30,251 nt of DNA from Rhodospirillaceae bacterium. Lineage in GTDB: Bacteria > Pseudomonadota > Alphaproteobacteria > Rhodospirillales > 2-02-FULL-58-16. The stretch covers positions 1-30,251 of the forward strand of contig DUZD01000005.1 in NCBI GenBank assembly GCA_013349695.1. The letters are read 5' to 3'. The notes beneath the pieces are model-generated. The model was not told the DNA's origin, made no database searches, and was given only the letters and a program-made list of their open reading frames with translations. The position numbers and the translations under genes are program-made. Within the stretch, counting starts at the first letter, position 1. Each line of letters starts with the position of its first letter. Shown here piece by piece: positions 14,510 through 23,620 of this stretch.

Positions 14510-17131
14510 ATGGAGACGACAGCAATACTTGGCCTTGCCGTCGCGATCATCGGCGTCGTGGCCGGCATTTATTACAAGTTTTTTCGGAACAAGCCACAAA
14601 AAGGCAAAAACGGCGACTTCGTCATGGGCGACAAGGTCGGCGGCGACAAGATCACCGGCGACGGGACCGTCAAAATCGACACCGGTGGCGAGGTTGGTGG
14701 CCATGTTGCCGGCCGTGACCAAACAATTATCCAAGCCAATAAGGTTACAGTCGTCCAGGAACAACCCAAAGCCGCCGTCGAAAAGAAACCGAAGCCGGAA
14801 GTCAAACCCGCCGTCGAAAAGAAACCGAAGCCGGAAGTCAAATACGCCCTCGAAATATCCACCGGCCGCCTGCCCCACACCGAGGGGGCGGAGCTGTTCG
14901 GGCGCGACGGCGAGTTGGCGCGGCTCGACGCCGCCTGGGAGGACCCGGGGACGCACGTCATCAGCCTCGCCGCTTTTGGCGGCGTCGGCAAGACGGCGCT
15001 GGTGAAACACTGGCTGGCCGGCATGGCGGCGGAGGACTACCGGGGGGCGGAACGGGTCTTCGACTGGTCGTTTTACAGCCAGGGAACAAGCAACCAGCAG
15101 GCGACGGCGGAGATATTCATCGCCGAGGCGCTGAAGTGGTTCGGCGATCCCGACCCCGCCGAAGGCTCGCCATTCGACAAGGGGCGGCGGCTGGCCGATC
15201 TGGCGCGCCGACGGCGGATGCTGCTGGTCCTCGATGGCCTGGAGCCGTTGCAGCACCCGCCGGGCAAGGGCCTGACGGAAGGGGCGCTCAAGGACCCGGG
15301 GCTGAAGATGCTGCTCGAAGGGCTGGCCGCTTCCAATCCGGGCCTCTGTGTCGTCACCAGCCGCGAACGCGTACAGGACATCGCCCACTTCGCCAAGACC
15401 ACCGCCCCGGTGGTGGAGCTGGAGAACCTGTCCGAGGAGGCCGGCGCGCAAGTTCTCGGCAATCTCGGCGTCGAGGGACCGGAGGAGGAGCTTCGCGCGG
15501 CCTCGCGCGAGTTCGGCGGCCACGGCCTGGCGCTCAACCTGCTGGGAACTTTTTTGAGCACGGTCCGCGATGGCGATGTCCGCCGCCGGGGCGAGGTGCA
15601 TATCCTCGACGAGGACGAGGAGAAAGGCGGCCACGCCCGGCGGGTGATGAGGTCCTACGAGGGCCATCTGAGCGAGGTGGACCTGGCCCTGCTACGCATC
15701 GCCGGCCTGTTCGGCCGCCCCGCCGGCGGCGAACTGGTGGAGGTGCTGAAGGGCGCCGCCATCGCCGGTTTGACGGAGCCGCTGGCCGGCCTCGCCGGAA
15801 AGGACTGGAAACGGGCACTCAAGCACCTCCGCGAGGCCCGCCTGCTGGCCGGTGAGGACCCGGCGGACAAGGCCGCGCTGGACGCCCATCCGCTGGTCCG
15901 CGAGTACTTCGGGGACAAGCTGCGCGACGAGACCCCCGAGGCCTGGAGGGCCGGGCACGATTGCCTCTACGAACACCTCGCGAAAACCGCCGATGAGCTC
16001 CCCGAGACCGCCGAGGCGATGGCGCCGCTGTTCGCCGCCGTCGCCCACGGCTGCGCCGCCGGCCGCCACCAAGAGGCCATGGACGAGGTGTACTGGCGGC
16101 GGATTAAAAGGGGAGATGAGTTCTTCAGCACCAAAAAACTCGGTCTCTTCGGCTCCGAGCTTGCCGCCCTCTCCGGCTTCTTCGCCGAGCCCTGGACCCG
16201 ACCCGTGGACGCCCTCGCCGAGGACGACAAGGGCTTCGTCCTCAACGCGGTGGGGTTCCACCTCAGGGCCTTGGGACGGCTCGCCGAGGCCGCGCAGTCC
16301 CAGCGGGCGGGCCTGGACATGGAAATAGCGCAAGAGGACTGGGAAAACGCCGCCCAGGACGCCGGAAACCTGAGCGAGTTGCACTTAGCCCGGGGCGCCG
16401 TCGCCGAGGCCGTCGAGGCGGCCCGGCAATCCGTCGACCTGGCCGACAGTAGCGGCGACACTTTCATGAGGATGTATGTCCGGACCACCCTGGCCGACGC
16501 CCTGCACCAGGCAGGCGAGGCCAGGGAGGCGGTGGCCCTGTTCCGGAAGGCCGAGGCCATGCAGAAGGAAAGGTACCGGGAATGTCCCTTTCTCTATTCC
16601 GTTCAGGGCTTCCGGTACTGCGACCTGTTGCTGGGGCGGGGGGAGCACAAGGAGGTGCGGCAGCGGGCCGGAAAGACAATCGAAGTCGCCCATCAGCACT
16701 TAGGCCATCTCGACATCGCTCTTGACTCCCTGACCTTGGGGCGGGCGGCGCTGGCCGGGGCGGCGGCTCGGGGGCCGGATGGCCTTGAGGAGGCCGAACG
16801 GCGCCTCGACGAGGCCGTGGAGGGCCTGCGCCGGGCGGGAGAACGGGACGAATTGCCCCGCGGCCTGCTCGCCCGGGCGGAACTGTGGCGGTGCGTGGGC
16901 GACGGGGGCAAGGCGCGCCGCGACCTGGACGAGGCGCTGACCATCGCCACCCGTGGCGGCATGCGCCTTTTCGAGGCCGACGCGCATCTGGAATACACCC
17001 GCCTCCACTTAGCCGAAGGCGGCATCGCCGCCGCCCGCGAGTGCTTCGCCAAGGCCAAGGCCATCGTCGCCGACACCGGCTATCGCCGCCGCGCCAAGGA
17101 AGTCGCGGAATTGGAAAAACGCCTCGGCTGA
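14510..17131 (+). CDS. Membrane-anchored STAND NTPase with TPR repeats
   Basis: This 873-residue protein has, in order: a membrane helix at about 5-25 (AILGLAVAIIGVVAGIYY); a Gly/Asp-rich segment with short repeats at 34-72 (GDFVMGDKVGGDKITGDG...), probably a small beta-solenoid; a Lys/Pro hinge with a 12-residue tandem repeat (AVEKKPKPEVKP, about 89-112); a STAND NTPase from about 127 with LFGRDGELARL, Walker A GGVGKTA (157-163), FYSQGT, Walker B RMLLVLDGLE (about 235-244), sensor VVTSRE and GLALNLLG; a winged-helix-like part (DAHPLVREYFGDKL); and TPR-like helical repeats from about 560 to the end. STAND proteins act as sensor switches, and many bacterial ones are anti-phage. No enzymatic effector domain is visible, so output may come from the N-terminus or from the nuclease downstream. 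The role is inferred. Confidence 0.85.
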   Translation: METTAILGLAVAIIGVVAGIYYKFFRNKPQKGKNGDFVMGDKVGGDKITGDGTVKIDTGGEVGGHVAGRDQTIIQANKVTVVQEQPKAAVEKKPKPEVKPAVEKKPKPEVKYALEISTGRLPHTEGAELFGRDGELARLDAAWEDPGTHVISLAAFGGVGKTALVKHWLAGMAAEDYRGAERVFDWSFYSQGTSNQQATAEIFIAEALKWFGDPDPAEGSPFDKGRRLADLARRRRMLLVLDGLEPLQHPPGKGLTEGALKDPGLKMLLEGLAASNPGLCVVTSRERVQDIAHFAKTTAPVVELENLSEEAGAQVLGNLGVEGPEEELRAASREFGGHGLALNLLGTFLSTVRDGDVRRRGEVHILDEDEEKGGHARRVMRSYEGHLSEVDLALLRIAGLFGRPAGGELVEVLKGAAIAGLTEPLAGLAGKDWKRALKHLREARLLAGEDPADKAALDAHPLVREYFGDKLRDETPEAWRAGHDCLYEHLAKTADELPETAEAMAPLFAAVAHGCAAGRHQEAMDEVYWRRIKRGDEFFSTKKLGLFGSELAALSGFFAEPWTRPVDALAEDDKGFVLNAVGFHLRALGRLAEAAQSQRAGLDMEIAQEDWENAAQDAGNLSELHLARGAVAEAVEAARQSVDLADSSGDTFMRMYVRTTLADALHQAGEAREAVALFRKAEAMQKERYRECPFLYSVQGFRYCDLLLGRGEHKEVRQRAGKTIEVAHQHLGHLDIALDSLTLGRAALAGAAARGPDGLEEAERRLDEAVEGLRRAGERDELPRGLLARAELWRCVGDGGKARRDLDEALTIATRGGMRLFEADAHLEYTRLHLAEGGIAAARECFAKAKAIVADTGYRRRAKEVAELEKRLG

Positions 17132-17214
17132 ATCGCCGCCGCCCCGCCGGCCGCCAATAGAGGGTTTTTCCGATAGCCGCTTTCAAGGCCGACGGTTTCG
17201 GGTAACTTGAAACC

Positions 17215-18027
17215 ATGCTTGTTGCTTTACGGGACGACGGTCGGATCGAAGCCGCCCGAGCCGAAAAAGGTCCTCTTTACCGGTGCCCCAACTGCCGAAA
17301 GGATGTGATCCTCAAGAAGGGGCGGATACGTGTTCATCATTTCTCCCACAAGCCACCGGTTTCGTGTTTCTGGCCGAAGGGAGAAACCTTCGCCCATCTG
17401 ACCGCGAAATCACGGTTTCGGGACGCCTTTGAAAGAAGAGGCCTTAAAGTCGCCGTGGAGCACGAGGTGGAAAGCCTGCTGGGCGACCGAAGGGCCGACG
17501 TGATGGTATGTTCGCCGAACGGACGGCGGGTCGCCATCGAACTACAGCACAACACGATATCCGTCGAAGACATCGAAACACGAACCGAGGGCTATTTGGC
17601 CGCCGGCATTTCGGTCATTTGGGTTCCCTTCCTGCCCAAGGGACTGCTGGAAACCGCCGAGTCCCTTGCTGAAAAAGAAGGAGCCCCCCTGGTCATAAAG
17701 AAATATCCGGCGCGGGCCTGGGAGCGTTGGCTGCACGGTTATAATTTCGGTGGGCTATGGATGTACGACCCATCCACCGGCAAGCTCTGGCGGGGGAGGT
17801 TGAAGGGGCATGAGCTTTTCGTGGAGCCGGCCCACTGGTTTGACGAGACGGGGGAAGAACGTTACACCGGAGGAAATTACCGCTATTCAAAAAGATGGCG
17901 GGAGCTGACCCTGTGGGGGCCTATCGACCTCGACGGCGCCAAAATCGAATTCTTCAACCGCCGGAAAACCGAAATGGGAAATTTCCGCTATCCCGGCGGC
18001 AAGGCGGCTCGTTTCACTGTCCGGTGA
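17215..18027 (+). CDS. CoiA-like nuclease-family protein
   Basis: The 270-residue product matches the competence protein CoiA-like family: an N-terminal zinc-finger-like segment (YRCPNCRKDVILKKGRIRVHHFSHK, about 22-46), then a restriction-endonuclease-like core with RRADVMVCSPNGRRVAIELQHNTIS (about 93-117), in which D and the E-x-Q pair are plausible metal-binding residues. CoiA itself helps competence in Gram-positive bacteria, but relatives outside it are common in mobile and defence regions. The gene lies 83 bases after the STAND gene on the same strand, without a clear terminator between. Its ribosome-binding site is weak. The C-terminal 100 residues (WERWLHGYNFGGLWMYDPSTGK...) are unrecognised. 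A nuclease effector role beside the STAND protein is possible but unproven. Confidence 0.8.
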   Translation: MLVALRDDGRIEAARAEKGPLYRCPNCRKDVILKKGRIRVHHFSHKPPVSCFWPKGETFAHLTAKSRFRDAFERRGLKVAVEHEVESLLGDRRADVMVCSPNGRRVAIELQHNTISVEDIETRTEGYLAAGISVIWVPFLPKGLLETAESLAEKEGAPLVIKKYPARAWERWLHGYNFGGLWMYDPSTGKLWRGRLKGHELFVEPAHWFDETGEERYTGGNYRYSKRWRELTLWGPIDLDGAKIEFFNRRKTEMGNFRYPGGKAARFTVR

Positions 18028-18084
18028 GGATATTTCGTGTTCATCCAGGAATTCCGGGAACAGCGTCCGTCCTTTATTAAGCAT

Positions 18085-18171
18085 GCCACTGTCCGAGACG
18101 GCGGTAAAGGGCGCTGCGCGTCGCTTTGCGACGGCCAACGGCCGCCCTTGACAGCCGTCTCGGACAGTGGC
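18085..18171. repeat. Palindromic element, family B
   Basis: The perfect 18-base arms gccactgtccgagacggc (18085-18102) and its reverse complement (18154-18171) extend inward with a few mismatches (ggtaaagggcg against gtcaagggcgg). The inner part is itself GC-rich and palindromic (gcgacggccaacggccgc). It lies 57 bases after the CoiA-like stop and could act as a strong transcription-ending hairpin. Together with 18229-18352 it fills the gap to the MscS gene. Confidence 0.8.
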
Positions 18172-18228
18172 TTGTCGATGGTAGGCCGGCTCGGGAAAGT
18201 GGCCTTGTTCAGCCTCTCAAGAAAGTAA

Positions 18229-18352
18229 TTTAATTCGGTGACAGCATACTAATTTCCACCTTTTTAATTCGGTGACAGCATACTAATTTCCAAGCCTTGC
18301 CATTTGCAATCAAGCGGAAAGGTGGAAATTAGTATGCTGTCACCGAATTAAA
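18229..18352. repeat. Palindromic element, family A copy 2
   Basis: The core aattcggtgacagcatact occurs at 18232-18250, again in tandem at 18266-18284, and inverted at 18331-18349. The outer left arm pairs with the right arm over about 35 bases. It shares its core with 561-682, and both copies have one arm duplicated. The rest of this gap (18353-18492) holds only a 13-base direct repeat, agagaccaaaagc, at 18367 and 18404. Confidence 0.85.
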
Positions 18353-18492
18353 CAATTATTCTTTTGAGAGACCAAAAGCGGCCATTCTTCCGAGCCGACC
18401 TACAGAGACCAAAAGCCATCCCAGTATAACGGATGCTTTTCCCGGAATTCCCGGATGCGCCAAAATTAAAAGGCCTATGGAATTTCCGATGT

Positions 18493-19737
18493 TTACAAAT
18501 TTTTGGCGAACGATTTTTCGTTTAGCGACTGAAGATCGTGACCGGTGGGATTCTGGAACAATCGAAGGTCGAAAAAAGACACAGCGGCCAGCAAGTGGTC
18601 GAAAATGTCGGCCTGGATGTCCTCGAAATTCACCCAGGCGGTATCGCGGGTGAAAACGTAAATTTCGAGCGGCAAACCGTCCGGCGAAGGCGGCCGCTGA
18701 CGGACCATGAAGGTCATGTCGTTGCGCAATTTCGCGTTTTCTTCCAGATAGACGGTAGCGTAGGCGCGGAAGGTGCCGAGGTTGGTAAGCGTACGGCGGT
18801 TGAGCGGGTTCAATTCCTCGACGTTGGAAACGCCACCCGCGTTGGCACTCTCGAGATCTTTCAGCTTGCCGTCGAAATAGGGCCCCAGACTGTCGATCCG
18901 ACGGAGCCGGTCGATCATTTCACCATCGCAAAATCGGATGCTCGCTTGGTCGATGAGCAGGCTGCGCTTGATACGCCGCCCGCCGGCCTCGGTCATGCCG
19001 CGCCAGTTCTGAAAAGAGCCTTCGACCAACTTGTTAGTGGGGACGGTGATGATGGTTTTGTCCCAGTTCTGCACCTTGACAGTGTGCAGAGAGATGTCGA
19101 TGACTTCGCCGTCGGCGCCGTATTCCGGCAGTTCGATCCAGTCGCCGCGGCGGACAAGGTCATTGGCGGCCATTTGGATGCTAGCGACCAGCGAAACGAG
19201 GGTGTCGCGGAAAATCAGAATAAGGATCGCGCTCGCCGCGCCGATGCCGCCGAGCAGCCCCCAAGGCGATTTGCCGAGAAGAACCGAGATCATGCCCACC
19301 GCGCCCATGATGAAGAGCAACAGATTGGCAAGCTGGACATAAGGTTTTATCGGGTGCGTCTCGGAGAACGGGTACAGCCGGTAGATTTCTAGACCGGCCG
19401 ACAGCATCCGGTCCAGGATGATGACCAAGTTGAGGATGATATAGGCCAGGATGATCTGTCTGGCGACTTCGGTGATCGCGGGATAACGGGCGGCGCCGAA
19501 ATAAAAAACCAATCCCGGAGCAAGGTAGGCGAACTGCCTGAACACACCCCATCGCTTCAATATATCGTCCCACTCGCTCCATACCCGGCCCAGCATTTTG
19601 TAAATAATCCAGACCAGGGGAAAACGGACCAACACGAAGCTCAGAGCGGCCAAGAGCAACAGGAAAATCGAGAAAGGAACGTTACCCGAGGGGATAGAAT
19701 CAACCACAAGCGTAATGAGATCGTTGAAATCGCTCAT
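18493..19737 (-). CDS. MscS-family mechanosensitive channel (YbdG-type)
   Basis: The 414-residue membrane protein matches the MscS family, and its length and C-terminal part fit the YbdG/MscM branch (about 415 residues). Membrane helices lie at about 20-45, 70-90, 95-115 and 135-155; the pore helix region is LLGGIGAASAILILIFRDTLVSLVASIQMAANDLVRRGDWIELP, followed by the beta domain (GEVIDISLHTVKVQNWDKTIITVPTNKLVEGSFQNW), both diagnostic. Such channels open under membrane tension to release solutes on osmotic downshift; YbdG gives only low conductance. ATG 19737 has GGAGG eight bases upstream. It lies downstream of the formaldehyde dehydrogenase genes on the same strand and is probably separately transcribed. 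Confidence 0.95.
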   Translation of the reverse strand: MSDFNDLITLVVDSIPSGNVPFSIFLLLLAALSFVLVRFPLVWIIYKMLGRVWSEWDDILKRWGVFRQFAYLAPGLVFYFGAARYPAITEVARQIILAYIILNLVIILDRMLSAGLEIYRLYPFSETHPIKPYVQLANLLLFIMGAVGMISVLLGKSPWGLLGGIGAASAILILIFRDTLVSLVASIQMAANDLVRRGDWIELPEYGADGEVIDISLHTVKVQNWDKTIITVPTNKLVEGSFQNWRGMTEAGGRRIKRSLLIDQASIRFCDGEMIDRLRRIDSLGPYFDGKLKDLESANAGGVSNVEELNPLNRRTLTNLGTFRAYATVYLEENAKLRNDMTFMVRQRPPSPDGLPLEIYVFTRDTAWVNFEDIQADIFDHLLAAVSFFDLRLFQNPTGHDLQSLNEKSFAKNL

Positions 19738-19833
19738 CGCTCGGTCCTCCGGGACTGACGCGGCACTTGCAGAGGCATCGCCTCTTGATCGAGAGGGTCG
19801 AGGGCAATCATAACATCAGGAGCGGGCGGAATT

Positions 19834-20138
19834 CTACGGTGCCGCTAGAACGCTCGTATGTCCGCTCTTCACCCAAAGCGGGCATTCGCTTTCGCCGGCG
19901 AGATCGACCCCGCGGGGGCTGCTGTCGAGGGCGGCGACGATGAGGTCAAGGCGGGCGGCCAACCTTTGCGCGCCCGCCTTGACGGTGAAGTTTTCCTCGC
20001 CGTGGGTCAGCCCGGAGAGCCGGAAGAGGACCGGCCTCGGTTCGGTCTTGGCTTGCGGCGGTTTAAACAAGGAGAAACGCATAGCGCGGTCCAAGGCCGC
20101 CGAGCGGTGGCCATGGACGTTGCTGATTAAACGGGCTC

Positions 20139-20142
<4 letters not shown>
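19834..20142 (-). pseudogene. Decayed S-formylglutathione hydrolase remnant
   Basis: The frame directly after the formaldehyde dehydrogenase gene reads AMRFSLFKPPQAKTEPRPVLFRLSGLTHGEENFTVKAGAQRLAARLDLIVAALDSSPRGVD. This matches the N-terminal part of S-formylglutathione hydrolase (typical: MRFSVYLPPQA, LSGLT..ENFT.KAGAQR.AAELGL, PDTSPRG). An intact enzyme is about 280 residues with the Ser-Asp-His triad further on; here only about 75 recognisable residues remain before unrelated sequence (ECPLWVKSGHTSVLAAP), so the triad is lost. Changes at conserved places (SGLTHGEENF, ALDSSPRG) also point to decay. The only start in frame is TTG 20142. The deletion runs towards the MscS gene. This enzyme normally performs the step after the dehydrogenase, hydrolysing S-formylglutathione to formate and glutathione. 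Confidence 0.75.
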
Positions 20143-21245
<1,103 letters not shown>

Positions 21246-21322
21246 TGTCGTGTCTCCTTGTCGGTTCTGTTATCGGGGGGTGCTCGTTCGGCCGCGGCGG
21301 CGCATTTCGGTCTTGGAATGCT

Positions 21323-22459
21323 CTAAAGCCCGCGCACCGTTTCGGCGATCAGCCAGTCGACGACGGCGTCGAGGGCATCCTTGTGGCCGGCGCCGCCGAT
21401 GATGGCCTGGGTGAAAACGGCGAGCTGGCGATGCGCCCCGCTGCCGCGCTTGATGATTTTGCGGCAATGCCCGACCTCCTTGACGCAGTCCAGGGCTTGC
21501 GCGTCCTCGCCGACCAGCTCCAGCAACTCTTCCAGAAGATCCGCGCAAGAAACCAACTTGCCCTTGCCGAAGTCCATCAACCCTTCATCGAAACCGTAAC
21601 GCTGCGCCCGCCAGCGGTTTTCATTAATCAGCATGGGGGCGTAGACGCGCCAGCGCTGGTTGCCGCGCCTGAGCCGGTAGAGCATGCGGACGATGCAAAG
21701 AAAGAGGGCGGCGATGGCGACGGCGTCGTCAAGCAGCGGGCAGACGTCGGTGATGCGCATCTCGATGGTCGGGAAGCGGGCGGAGAGCCGCACGTCCCAC
21801 CACAGCATGGTGGCGTCCTTGATCACCCCGGCCCTGGTCAGAATTGCCACGTGGCGCTGGTATTCGCCAAAGGATTCAAACCGTTCCGGCAGCCCCGTGC
21901 GTGGCAGTTCGTTGAAAATGCTGAGCCGGTACGACTTCAGGCCGGTGTCCTCGCCGCACCAGAAGGGCGACGAAGTGCTGAGCGCCAAGAGGTGCGGCAG
22001 GAAATAGCTGACCTGGTTCATCAGGTCGATGCGTAGCTGATTGTCATCGATGCCGACATGCACGTGCATGCCGCAGACCGACAGCCGCCGGGCCACCGCC
22101 TGCATGTTGCGGGCGAGGACATGGTAGCGTTCCCTGTCGGTATATTTCTGCTGCCGCCATTCGGAAAAGGGATGGGTCGAGGCGGCGATCGGGGCGAAAC
22201 CGTATTCGCCGGCCACTTCGGCGACGGTTTTGCGCAGCCAGGCTAGGTCTTCGCCGGCCGCCCGCAGGGTCTCGCAGGGACGGGTGCCTATCTCGATCTG
22301 GGATTTGAGGAACTCCGGCCGGACCAGGCCCTTGGTGCGTTTTTTGCATTTCTCGAGCATGGCCGCGGGTGGGTCGCTGACCAGGGCCCGGGTCGAGCGG
22401 TCGACGAGGTGGTATTCCTCCTCGATGCCGATGTAAAAGGAGGGTTCGGAAAAGGGCAT
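21323..22459 (-). CDS. YbdK-type carboxylate-amine ligase (glutamate-cysteine ligase family 2)
   Basis: The 378-residue product belongs to the GCS2/YbdK family of ATP-dependent ligases, with weak or unknown gamma-glutamyl-cysteine ligase activity in characterised members. Seen motifs: GIEEEYHLVD at the N-terminus (metal/substrate acidic residues), CGMHVHVGID near residue 110-120, SSPFWCGEDTGLKSYR, and TIEMRITDVCPLLDDAV. The length is normal. The start is ATG 22459, two bases after the stop of the upstream N-formylglutamate amidohydrolase-like gene, so the two genes are in one operon. A longer frame reaching 22738 overlaps that gene and is not used. Closeness to the glutathione-dependent dehydrogenase invites a thiol link, but substrate identity is unknown. 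Confidence 0.92.
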   Translation of the reverse strand: MPFSEPSFYIGIEEEYHLVDRSTRALVSDPPAAMLEKCKKRTKGLVRPEFLKSQIEIGTRPCETLRAAGEDLAWLRKTVAEVAGEYGFAPIAASTHPFSEWRQQKYTDRERYHVLARNMQAVARRLSVCGMHVHVGIDDNQLRIDLMNQVSYFLPHLLALSTSSPFWCGEDTGLKSYRLSIFNELPRTGLPERFESFGEYQRHVAILTRAGVIKDATMLWWDVRLSARFPTIEMRITDVCPLLDDAVAIAALFLCIVRMLYRLRRGNQRWRVYAPMLINENRWRAQRYGFDEGLMDFGKGKLVSCADLLEELLELVGEDAQALDCVKEVGHCRKIIKRGSGAHRQLAVFTQAIIGGAGHKDALDAVVDWLIAETVRGL

Positions 22460-22461
22460 TG

Positions 22462-23307
22462 TCAATAATGCTCCACCCGGTTGAGGTCGTCGATGCCGAG
22501 GATGTCCTCGAAGGCGTCGCCCAGGATGGCGGCCCAGCGGGCCGTCCCTTGCGGGCTTTCCAAGTGGTCCTGGCGGATCTCCACGGCGCAGTTGGGGAGG
22601 CCGCCGGCGCCGCCGTGCAGGTCGATGGTATAGGCGATCTGGCGTCCCGAGTAGGGCTCGTTGTCGCCGACCAGAAGGTCGTCCCGGGCCCTGAGCTTCG
22701 CCAACAGAGGTTGCGCCAGGCGCGGATCCCGGTTCCATAGGACGCCGATGTCCCAGAACCGGTCCTCGCCGCCCAAGGTGGGCGTGAAGCTATGAATGGA
22801 AAACAGCGCCGGCGCCGGCCCCTGGCGCCACAAATGGGCGAGCATGCTGGTGATGGCGTGATGATAGGGCCAGAAAAAGGATTGCGCCCTGGCTTCGCTT
22901 TCTTCCTCGCCGAGGCCCAGATTGCCGGGGATGGTGACGCCGTCGCTGACCTTGGGAATAGAATAGGGATCGCCGGGCTGGCGGTTGCAGTCGATCAAGA
23001 GGCGTGAATAGCCGGCCATGAGGGCCGGCGCATCGAGGCGCTCGGCCAGCATCCTGACGACCTCGGCGGCGCCGATGTCGTAAGTGATATGCGTCTCCAA
23101 GGCGCTTTCGTCCAGGCCCAGGTTGCCGAGGGCGGCCGGCATGGCGGGGCTGGCGTGGTCGCAGATGATCAACAGCGGCTTGCCGCCTTCCGGGTTGACG
23201 GGCTCGATGACGGGCGGATCGCCCGGCCCGGTCAGCGGCGAACGAGAGGCATCCGTTTCCGATGTCGTTTCAAACATGCCTGAAATATAGCCCAAAATTC
23301 TCCTCAT
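22462..23307 (-). CDS. N-formylglutamate amidohydrolase-family protein
   Basis: The 281-residue product matches the N-formylglutamate amidohydrolase family (HutG-like metallo-hydrolases): LLIICDHASPAMPAALGNLGL near the start, THITYDIGAAEVVRMLAE, GYSRLLIDCNRQPGDPYSIP, and FSIHSFTPTL in the middle, with the His and Asp residues that would hold the metal. In histidine breakdown HutG releases formate from N-formylglutamate, but no other hut genes are here; pairing with a YbdK ligase is frequent in this class and suggests another amide substrate. The start is uncertain: ATG 23307, or ATG 23277 (MFETTSETD), which fits family length better. Neither has a strong ribosome-binding site. Confidence 0.88.
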   Translation of the reverse strand: MRRILGYISGMFETTSETDASRSPLTGPGDPPVIEPVNPEGGKPLLIICDHASPAMPAALGNLGLDESALETHITYDIGAAEVVRMLAERLDAPALMAGYSRLLIDCNRQPGDPYSIPKVSDGVTIPGNLGLGEEESEARAQSFFWPYHHAITSMLAHLWRQGPAPALFSIHSFTPTLGGEDRFWDIGVLWNRDPRLAQPLLAKLRARDDLLVGDNEPYSGRQIAYTIDLHGGAGGLPNCAVEIRQDHLESPQGTARWAAILGDAFEDILGIDDLNRVEHY

Positions 23308-23377
23308 ACCTCATATAAGAGCGAAGGCGTAAAAACGCTCCTGGCGGAACGGAGAAAATCGGTTCCTCGACGTTGTA

Positions 23378-23534
23378 AGTGGAATTCCACCGGTTTGTCC
23401 GCCGCGGGCGGCGTTATGATCGGCCATTCATTTCTTGCTTGAGTTCCCCTGGGATTGGGGCAACCCCTCCGGCAAGAAATGAATGGCGGAAAGTGGCGGA
23501 ATCGCGGGCTCCGCAAATCCAGGTGAATTCCACT
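23378..23534. repeat. Palindromic element, family C (long imperfect inverted repeat)
   Basis: Outer arms agtggaattccacc (23378-23391) and ggtgaattccact (23522-23534) and a perfect inner 16-base pair gccattcatttcttgc (23423-23438) with its complement (23472-23487) are held in one roughly 157-base hairpin-like unit; the segments between align only loosely. It occupies most of the 313-base gap between divergent genes at 23307 and 23621. Confidence 0.75.
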
Positions 23535-23620
23535 CGACTCCACCGAGGAGCCACTTTAATTACCGATGCAATATGGTAGATTCAGGTTGGAGGCGCACCG
23601 CCCCGCTGAAAGGAAGTGAA

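Noticed and set aside
14426..15667. 413-codon minus-strand frame opposite the STAND gene
   Set aside because: It is antisense to clear Walker A and B motifs, with composition typical of shadow frames.
12603..18480. Prophage or integrative element covering the whole island
   Set aside because: No integrase, phage structural gene or terminal att pair spanning the island was found; only the small RelE/XRE module has flanking repeats.
21323..22738. N-terminally longer form of the YbdK-type ligase
   Set aside because: The extra 93 residues lie wholly in the upstream hydrolase gene and are arginine/proline-rich out-of-frame sequence.
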